From the NCBI GenBank assembly GCA_041402125.1, contig JAWKSY010000021.1, forward strand, positions 27,410 through 91,409: a DNA stretch of 64,000 nucleotides, in the 5' to 3' direction. The translations under genes were made by a program, and so were the position numbers. The DNA is from JAWKSY01 sp041402125. GTDB lineage: Bacteria; Planctomycetota; GCA-002687715; DRQF01. The number at the start of each line of letters is the position of its first letter. Position 1 is the first letter of the stretch. Of this stretch, positions 57,447-64,000 are shown one piece after another. The notes below the pieces were generated by a model that ran no database searches, was not told the origin of the DNA, and saw nothing but the letters and a program-made list of their open reading frames with translations.

Positions 57447-60075
57447 TCAGGCGGGCAAGCGGCCGCCGGGGTGCGACGCGGCGGCGCGCCGTCCCGCCTC
57501 CCGACTCCCGGCGAGCCCCGCCTCGCCCCTCGCCTCGCCGGGCCGGCGGAGGAAGAGCCAGGCCGCCGCGACGACGGCGGAGAGCATCTCGATGCTCTCG
57601 AACAGCAGGTAGTGCGCGAGGTAGAGGAAGGTCCAGCCCTCGCGATCGAAGATCGGCACGGTGAGGAAGCCGAGCCCGACCCGGGCGGCGTAGAGCCAGG
57701 CGACGAGGGCGGGGAGTCGATCGTCCCGCGGTTCCTCCCGGTCCTCGCCCGATCGACCGAGCGCGAAGGCCGCGAGCGCGATCGCGGGCGCGACCGCGTG
57801 CTGGAGGGCGATGGCGAGGAAGGCGAGGAGAAGGACGACCTCGCCGCGCGCGAAGGCGAAGGCCGCGTTCGTGTCGAAGGTGTTGAGCCGGTAGCCGTGA
57901 CCCTGGAGGAACCAGAAGGCGACCTCGGCCGCGAGGAAGGTCACGAGCCCCCCGAGCGGCGAGCGCGCGAAGGCCCCGCGCAGGCCGAGTCCGAGCGTCC
58001 AGACGCCCGCGGCCCAGAGCGCGAGGAGGACGAGGTTGCCGTCGTGGAGGAAGAGCCGCGCGACCGCGAGCGCGAGGAGCGCGAGGACCCCGGCCCTCCG
58101 GGCGACGCTCGCCCCGCGTCCGGTGAAGACCACGAGACCCAGCGTCGCGGCGCCGACGGTCGCCCAGGCGAGAGCGGGGTGCGCCGTGACGCGACCGGCG
58201 GCAGCCAGCGCGTAGACGACGAGGGCGGCGCCCCCGATGACGGCTCCGACGGGGCGCGTTCCGGCCGGCTCGAGGCGGCGCAGCGATTCGAGCACCAGCG
58301 CCGCGAAGCCGGCGAGCGCCAGCGGCGCGAGCGCGGCGAGAGCGGTCGAGTACGGGATGCGGAAGGCGACCTCGACCTCCGGCGTGATCCATCGCGCGGC
58401 GAGGAAGGCGACGACGGGCAGCGAGAAGGACCCGACGACCGCGAGTGCCGCGCGTCGCGGATCACTCCCGGGAGTGATCGCGAGGCCGGCGAGGAAACTC
58501 GCGAGCACGCCGAACCAGGCGAGCTTCGGTCCGTAGGCCCACAGCGCGATCGGTGCGAGCGCGAGCGCGAAGGCGAGCGGCCAGGCCGCCGCGGCGAGGG
58601 TCGAGGAACGGAGGACGCGGAAGCGCCGCGCGAGACGGCGGCGGGCGCGGGCGACGAGATGTCCGGATCCGATCGCGACCGCCCAACCGAGGAAGGGCGA
58701 GACGGACCAGAGGTCGCGCGTCCGGCCGAGGAGCGTGTAGACCCACATTTCGCGAGCCGCCACCACCCCGAGGAAGACGACGCTCGTGGCGAGGGCGAGC
58801 CCGAGGGCGCGAGCGCGCGACGCCCGCGGCGCGGTCAGGGCGATCGGACAGCGATCCCCCGGCGAGGACCAGGGCCGCCGCGAGCAGGAACCACCGGCGC
58901 TGACCGCCGCGGTTCTCCTCGCGACAGCGCTCGAGGAGCGCCGCGTCGAGCGCGCGATGGCGGGCGAGGGTCGCCTCGAGTCGCGAGGGTGCGTCACCGG
59001 CCGCGGGATCCGCGGGCGTCTCGATCCCCGGCGAGCGCGCGCGGGCGAACTCCCGGCGCGCGCGGAGGTGGTCGGCGGCGATCGCGAGGGCGTCCGGCGT
59101 CGGCATCGCGAGGAGCCCGGCGGTCACTGGACCCTCCGCCGTGCGTGGACCGCGGACGCCCATGAGGGCGCAGAGGACCGCGGCGAGGTCGACGGAACGC
59201 AGCGCGACGTCCTCGCCCGGCGAGCGCAATCCGGGACCGGCGCCCGCCCAGCGCACCCGCGCCGTCTCGTCCGAGTATCCGCCGTGCGTCCCCGCCCGGG
59301 AACATCCGTGGTCGGACACGACGAGGATCGTCGCGTCGTCGCCCGCCGCCTCGGCGATGCGTCGCACGAGGCCGTCGAGATTTCGCAGGGCGCGCGCGTA
59401 GGGAGCCGCCGCGTCGGGCGTCCCCACCGCGGCGCCGTACCGGTGGGCGATCTTGTCCGTCGACTGGAAGTGGACGAGGACGAGGTCCGACGCGGGCGCG
59501 GCGAGGTGGGCGAGGAGCGCCGGCATGAGCTCGCGATCCGGGACGTACCAGTCGCCCTCGACGCCGACGGTGAAGTCGTGGAAGGAGTCGACGGCATGGA
59601 CGTCGTCCGAGCGGCCGAAGGCCTGGAACCACGTGCCGTCGCCGAAGAAGGCCACGGGCCGGCCGACCCGGCGGGCGAGCGAGACGACGCACTCCTCCGT
59701 CCAGGGCGGCACGAGGAAGTTGCTCAACGTCGCGCCGAGCGGCGGCGTCGTGCCCGTGCCGAAGGAGACGACGGAGGTCCCGGTGAGCGTCGGCGTGGGA
59801 ACGAGCAGATCGCCCGTCGCGCCCCGCCGGCCGAGCTCCCCGAAGAAGGGGGCCAGCTCCGGGTCGAGCAGGGCGTCCCGGCGCACGCTGTCGAGGCAGA
59901 CGAGGATGATCCGTCCCGCGGGCGGCGTGACCGTGACCAGCGGTGCCGGGTCGGCGGGGATCTCGGTGGCGGCGTCGCGGAAGTAGCCGCGACGGAGTCC
60001 CTCGAGGGAGACGCCGACGAGGACGATCGAGAGGAGGGCGAGGGCGATCGCGCCCCGCCCGCCCCGCGGGATCAC
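57447..60075 (-). CDS. Alkaline-phosphatase-superfamily phosphodiesterase/phosphotransferase with polytopic membrane C-terminus (one frameshift)
   Basis: About 875 residues once a shift near 58860 (one surplus G in a run of five) is bridged. The N-terminal part has a signal-anchor (AIALALLSIVLVGVSL) then an alkaline-phosphatase-like catalytic domain: VCLDSVRRDAL, TPTLTGTSVVSFGTG (nucleophile Thr), VHFQSTDKIAHRYG and LVVSDHGCSRAGTHGGY for the metal sites. The C-terminal half has ten or more helices. This layout resembles PIG-N/PIG-O phosphoethanolamine transferases and other sulfatase-like lipid transferases, so modification of a lipid or glycan head group at the membrane is plausible. The GTG start overlaps the EI24 gene stop (GTGA). 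Confidence 0.8.
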
Positions 60076-60803
60076 GATTCGATCTCGCGGAGGTCCTCGA
60101 GCCAGAAGAGCGTCGCGCCCGCCACCGCGGCCGGCATCGCCAGCAGGTTCAGGCCGGGGATCGCAAAGGCGAGGAGCACCGAGGCGCCGAAGCCGAGCGA
60201 GGCGGCGCGGCGTCGTCCGAGGCGACGTCGCATCTCCTTGAAGTCGAGCCCGTGGTTGTCCATCGGGTAGTCCCCGAACTCGACCGCCAGCATCCAGGCG
60301 CTGAAGAGGAGCCAGAGGAAGGGTCCGACCACGTTCAGGAGGCAGGAGGCGACGAGGAAGGGGATCGCCCAGAGCGCGTAGTAGAGGAGCTTCCCCGTCT
60401 CCGAGAGGATCACCCCCGGGAGTCGACGCAGGACGAGCGCGAGGGGGACCGGGGGAGAGGTGGCGCCGGCGAGACGCCATTCGACCGCCTCGGACAGGAG
60501 GCCGTTGAAGGGCGCGGCCACGAGGTTCGCGGCGATGATGAAGCCGAAGACCCCGATGCCGAGCCAGAGCGCCGCGAAGACGAACCACAGGATCCAGCTC
60601 GCCCAGTCGAGCCACCCCGGGAGGCGCGTGACGGTCGCGTCGACGAGATCCGTGAAGTAGGCGCCGGTGGCCCAGATCGCGACGGCGCCGAGAACGAGGG
60701 TGATGAGGAGCGGGGCGAAGGCGAAGGTGCGGATCCGCGGGCGGAAGATCAGCGGGAGTCCCCGCCAGAAGTAGCTGCCACCGCGCAGGAAGTCCGCCAG
60801 CAT
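60072..60803 (-). CDS. EI24/CysZ-like integral membrane protein
   Basis: A 243-residue protein of the EI24 domain family. It has a hydrophobic first segment (FAFAPLLITLVLGAVAIWATGAYF), a pair of helices (ILWFVFAALWLGIGVFGFIIAANLVAAPFNGLLSEAVE), and the late DYPMDNHGLDFKEMRRRL motif that is strongly conserved in CysZ. CysZ of E. coli is a sulfate channel; other members are uncharacterised. No sulfate-assimilation genes are adjacent. The gene is translationally coupled to the following phosphodiesterase. Confidence 0.87.
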   Translation of the reverse strand: MLADFLRGGSYFWRGLPLIFRPRIRTFAFAPLLITLVLGAVAIWATGAYFTDLVDATVTRLPGWLDWASWILWFVFAALWLGIGVFGFIIAANLVAAPFNGLLSEAVEWRLAGATSPPVPLALVLRRLPGVILSETGKLLYYALWAIPFLVASCLLNVVGPFLWLLFSAWMLAVEFGDYPMDNHGLDFKEMRRRLGRRRAASLGFGASVLLAFAIPGLNLLAMPAAVAGATLFWLEDLREIES

Positions 60804-60887
60804 CTCGTCCCGTCCCGATCCTCCGCGGCGCCCCTCCGGCCGCGTCCCGCGATCCTGCGCGCCGGACGCGGATCGGACAATGGCGGC

Positions 60888-61355
60888 CTAGTACATGTTG
60901 AGCTGGAGCTTCGCCGCGTCGGACATGAGGTCGGGCGACCACGGCGGATCCCAGACGAGCGCGACCTTCGCCGCCGTCACCCCGGCCGTCTGCCGCACCT
61001 TGTCCTCGACCTCGCCCGGCAGGCTGCCGGCCACGGGGCAGTTGGGCGAGGTGAGCGTCATCTCCACCAGCGTCCGGCCGTCGGCGTCGACCCGGACCTC
61101 GTACACCATCCCCAGCTCGTAGATGTTGACCGGGATCTCGGGGTCGAAGACCGTCTTCAGCACGGCGACGACCCGCTCCTTGACCGCGTCGGTCGCTTCC
61201 GTGCCCGCGTCGACGACCGTGAACTCTTCGGTCACGACCTTCTCCTCGCTGAGCTTCTCGAGCGTCTCGCGGGGGATCGGCTGCGTCCGGGCGGCGTCGG
61301 GCACCGGCAGGCGCTGCGTGTCGTCGCCGTTCGGGAGGGGCTTCTGCTCGCTCAT
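60888..61355 (-). CDS. sufT: SufT-type iron-sulfur assembly protein (MIP18/DUF59)
   Basis: A 155-residue protein. The N-terminal 55 residues are polar and variable. Then comes the MIP18 fold: VVAVLKTVFDPEIPVNIYELGMVYEV, then MTLTSPNCPVAGSLPGEVEDKV with the conserved Cys, and VALVWDPPWSPDLMSDAAK. SufT helps mature Fe-S proteins. It follows sufS after 10 bases and so ends the suf operon. Confidence 0.92.
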   Translation of the reverse strand: MSEQKPLPNGDDTQRLPVPDAARTQPIPRETLEKLSEEKVVTEEFTVVDAGTEATDAVKERVVAVLKTVFDPEIPVNIYELGMVYEVRVDADGRTLVEMTLTSPNCPVAGSLPGEVEDKVRQTAGVTAAKVALVWDPPWSPDLMSDAAKLQLNMY

Positions 61356-61365
61356 GGTTCCTCGA

Positions 61366-62623
61366 TCACTCCGTGTCGAAGAGTCGTCGGGCCTTCTCGA
61401 GACCCGTGACCAGCCGGTGCACGTCCTCGAGATCGTTGTAGAACGCGAAGGACGCCCGGGCCGTGGCCGGGACGTCGAAGCGGCGCATCAGGGGCTGCGT
61501 GCAGTGGTGGCCGGCGCGGACCGCGACGCCCTGCGCGTCGAGGAGCGTGCCGAGGTCCTGCGCGCCGCAGCCTTCCATGACGAAGGAGAGGACGGCGGCC
61601 TTGCCCTCGGCCCGACCGATGATTCGCAGACCGGGGATCCGATCGAGGCCGGCGGTGGCCTCCTCGAGCAGCCGCTGCTCCCAGGCCGCGGCGGCCTCGA
61701 GGTCGAGCCCCTCGAGGTAGGCGATCGCGGCGCCGAGTCCGATGGTGCCGGCGATGTTCGGGGTGCCGGCCTCCGAACTTGTGCGGAGGCGAGTTGAAGG
61801 TCGTCCCCTCGAAGGCGACGCGCTCGATCGTATCGCCGCCGCTCCTGCCAGGGCGGCGCGTCGAGCAGGGCCTCGCGGCCCCAGAGGGCGCCGATGCCGG
61901 TCGGCCCGAAGAGCTTGTGGCCCGAGAAGGCGTAGAAGTCGCAGCCGAGCTCGGCCACGTCGACGCGCTGGTGGGGCAGGGCCTGCGCGCCGTCCACGAC
62001 GACGACGGCGCCCGCCGCATGGGCGAGGGTCGCGATCTCGCGCACGGGGTTCACCGTGCCGAGCGCGTTCGAGACGTGCACGACGGAGACGAGCTTCACG
62101 CGCTCGTCGAGGAGCGCGGCGAAGGCCTCCAGGTCGAGCGCGCCGTCGTCGTCGACGGGGGCGGCGATCACCTCCGCGCCCGCTCGGCCGCGACGAGCTG
62201 CCAGGGGACGATGTTGGAGTGGTGCTCCATCTCGGTCAGGAGGACGCGGTCGCCGGGTCGGAGGTGACGGCGCCCCCAGCTCTGGGCGACGAGATTGATC
62301 GCCTCGGTCGTGCCGCGACCGAAGATGATCTCGCGCTCGGAGGCGGCGCCTGAGCCAGCGGGCGACGCGGGTCCGCGTCGCCTCGTAGTCGGCGGTGGCC
62401 CGGGCCGACAGCTCGTGCGCGCCGCGGTGGACGTTGGAGCAGTCTCGCTCGTAGTAACCGCGGACGGCGTCGATCACGGAGCGCGGCTTCTGGGCCGTCG
62501 CCGCGTTGTCGAGGTAGACGAGCGGCTTGCCGTTCACCTCCTGGGCCAGCGCGGGGAAGTCCGCGCGACGGGACGCGGGATCGAAGGTGCCGGGGCCGTC
62601 GGGGCGGTGAGCTCGCGATTCAT
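61366..62623 (-). CDS. sufS: Cysteine desulfurase SufS, several frameshifts
   Basis: About 415 residues assembled from three frames. N-terminus FDPASRRADFPALAQEVNGKPLVYLDNAATAQKPRSVIDAV. The middle holds SVVHVSNALGTVNPVREIATLAHAAGAVVVVDGAQALPHQ and the PLP lysine in FSGHKLFGPTG. The C-terminus has the sulfur-accepting Cys in AGHHCTQPLMRRF. Shifts fall near 62600, 62345, 62190 and 61785. Order and motifs are complete, and a suf operon without sufS would be crippled, so sequencing error is more likely than decay. SufS takes sulfur from cysteine for cluster assembly. The ATG overlaps the sufD stop (ATGA). Confidence 0.85.
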
Positions 62624-63958
62624 CGCGCCGCTCCCGCGTCGGCCGCCTCGCCGCGGAGCGACTCGAGGAGGAAGGCCTGCAGGCGCTCGGCGATGGCGGG
62701 CTCGGTGACCGCGTCGGCGATCTCGCCGGCGAAGGCCGCGGTGAGGATCTCGCGCGCCGGCCCCTCGGGATACCGCGGCTGCGGAGGTAGAAGAGCTGGT
62801 CGCGATCGAGGGTGCCGACCGTGCGCCGTGCGAGCAGCGGACGTCCTCGGCGTCGATCTCGAGCTGAGGCTTGGTGTAGACCGCGGCGCGGGCCGAGAGG
62901 AGGAGATTCGCGCTCGACTGCTCGGCGTCGCTCCCGGCGACGTCGGCCGGAACGCGGATCGCGCCGTTGAAGACGGCCGAGGCGGCGTCCGCGACGATGC
63001 TCCGGAAGGTCTGACGCGAGCGCGCGTGCGAGGCCGCGTGCTCGACGCGGACCTGGGTGTCGAGATGGGCCTCGCCGCGGGCCAGCGAGAGTCCGAAGAG
63101 CTCCGCCTCGGCGTTCCCGCCCTCGAGGCGCACGACCACCTCGTTGCGTCCGAGGCGCGCGCCGACGCCGAGCTGGACCGAGCGGAGCCGCGCGTCGCGT
63201 CCGAGAGTCGCGGCGAGAACGCCCAGGTGCGTCGTGCCCCGGCCCTCGCGCTGCACGCGGAGGTGCTCGAGCGCCGCGCCGTCGGCGACGCGCGCCTCGG
63301 TGACGACGTTCGTTCCGGTCGGCGCGCCCTCGGCGAGGGACGCGAATCGCTCGACGACGCGGCACTCCGCGCCGCGCTCCACGAGGACGAGATGGCGGAT
63401 CGAGGCGATGTGCGCCGGCACCGCGCCGCTGGTGAGGTGGAGCAGATGGACGGGACGCTCGAGTCGCGTGCCCGCCCCGACGCGGAGGACCGCGCCGCCG
63501 GCGAGCCAGGCCGAGTTGAGGAGGGCGAAGGCGCGATCCTCCTCGTCGAACGTCGCGCCGAGGGCGGCGAGGACCTCGGCGTCGCCCGCGGCGAGGCGCT
63601 CCCGGATGGAGGTCAGCTCGACCCCGGCCGGAAGGCCGTCCAGTCGCGAGAGCTCGGGTCGGAAGTGGCCGTCGACGAGGACGAGGCGCGCGGCGCCGTC
63701 CTCCCAGTAGGTGAAGCGATCGAGCGCGGACGGCGCGACGGTCGCGCGCTCGGCTCCGGGGGCGGCCGCGAATCCGTCCTTGGCGAGGTGGCGGACGTCG
63801 GTGTAGCGCCAGGCCTCGTGCCGACGCGTCGGCAGACCGAGGTCGCGCAGGCGTCCGAGGGCCCGACGGCGTCGCTCGAGCGCGGGCTCCGGCTCGCCGA
63901 GATCGGCGAGGAAGGCCGCGTGGCCGTCGAGGACCTGATCGAGGGCGAGTCCGCTCAC
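62620..63958 (-). CDS. sufD: Fe-S scaffold protein SufD, two frameshifts near the C-terminus
   Basis: About 445 residues. The main frame is intact to near 62830: TRRHEAWRYTDVRHLAKDGF early, then the beta-helix core (HLLHLTSGAVPAHIASIRHLV, AVFNGAIRVPADVAGSDAEQSSANLLLS) and QLEIDAEDVRCSHGA. The next expected segment (TVGTLDRDQLFYLRSRGIP) is found in another frame. The last stretch, ending EAADAGAAR before TGA at 62622-62620, is in a third. SufD partners SufB and SufC in the scaffold complex. It starts at a GTG overlapping the sufC stop (GTGA). Confidence 0.88.
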
Positions 63959-64000
63959 GAGGCCGCGACCTCCTCTTCGATCCAGGAGTAGCCGCGCTTC
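63955..64000 (-). CDS. sufC: SufC ATPase, last residues (5' end beyond window)
   Basis: Only the C-terminal fifteen codons are present, reading KRGYSWIEEEVAAS, a typical end for the SufC ABC-type ATPase. The stop overlaps the sufD start (GTGA). The short length leaves some doubt, but the operon order C-D-S fits. Confidence 0.6.
   Translation of the reverse strand, partial: KRGYSWIEEEVAAS

Overview
This is a contiguous stretch of a very GC-rich (about 70%) bacterial chromosome, most likely from an uncultured Planctomycetota lineage. That assignment is an inference. It rests on the large secreted VCBS/FG-GAP proteins, a carboxypeptidase-regulatory-repeat protein, an alpha/alpha-toroid prenyltransferase-like secreted protein, an FHA-GAF-adenylate cyclase and the general gene style. 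No rRNA, tRNA or CRISPR array was seen. Genes are dense and many operon partners overlap by 1 to 4 bases (ATGA, GTGA, TGATG).

Layout. 1-2.4 kb: the tail of a cell-wall amidase, a nested inverted-repeat cluster, then a leftward SDR/OsmC/LON-domain group. 2.5-7.1 kb: a candidate cyclic-AMP module. It holds a class-II phosphodiesterase overlapping an FHA-GAF-adenylate cyclase, convergent with a type II NADH dehydrogenase that carries a C-terminal cyclic-nucleotide-binding domain and a CBS pair. 7.3-16.1 kb: a triple FKBP isomerase, a PLP dehydratase, nadA, a badly frame-broken acyl-CoA synthetase and carB. 16.1-18.8 kb: a lower-GC accessory island with an AAA ATPase and a DUF4276 (TOPRIM-like) protein, a candidate defence pair, plus a kinase-gene remnant. 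18.9-25.7 kb: a PilM-PilN/GspL-like and PilO-like pair, an ECF sigma/anti-sigma pair, ribBA and rsgA. 25.2-41.0 kb: mostly cell-envelope and secreted proteins, including a tandem pair of seven-repeat VCBS proteins of which the second has an in-frame TAG. 41.0-48.0 kb: a complete lexA-imuA-imuB-dnaE2 SOS mutagenesis cassette. 48.2-52.9 kb: a frame-broken toroid protein, a GNAT, a DUF4240 protein and a 2-oxoglutarate oxygenase. 52.9-57.3 kb: an NAD-linked formate dehydrogenase whose catalytic subunit is read through an in-frame UGA, the selenocysteine codon, followed by a SECIS-like hairpin. 57.4-64 kb: a membrane phosphodiesterase/phosphotransferase, an EI24/CysZ-like protein and a suf operon (C, D, S, T) leaving the window.

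How genes work together. The clearest assemblies are the cAMP synthesis/breakdown/response set around a respiratory dehydrogenase, the SOS mutasome, the two-gene selenoprotein formate dehydrogenase, and the suf Fe-S assembly operon. Suf could serve the Fe-S enzymes seen here (NadA, formate dehydrogenase).

Caveats. Single-base frameshifts cluster at about 10.9-12.0, 48.5-49.2 and 61.8-62.9 kb, with isolated ones near 16.5, 16.8, 45.9, 52.5 and 58.9 kb. Several are best explained by the loss or gain of one base in a short homopolymer, so sequencing or assembly error is likely. Genes there are annotated as single broken loci.
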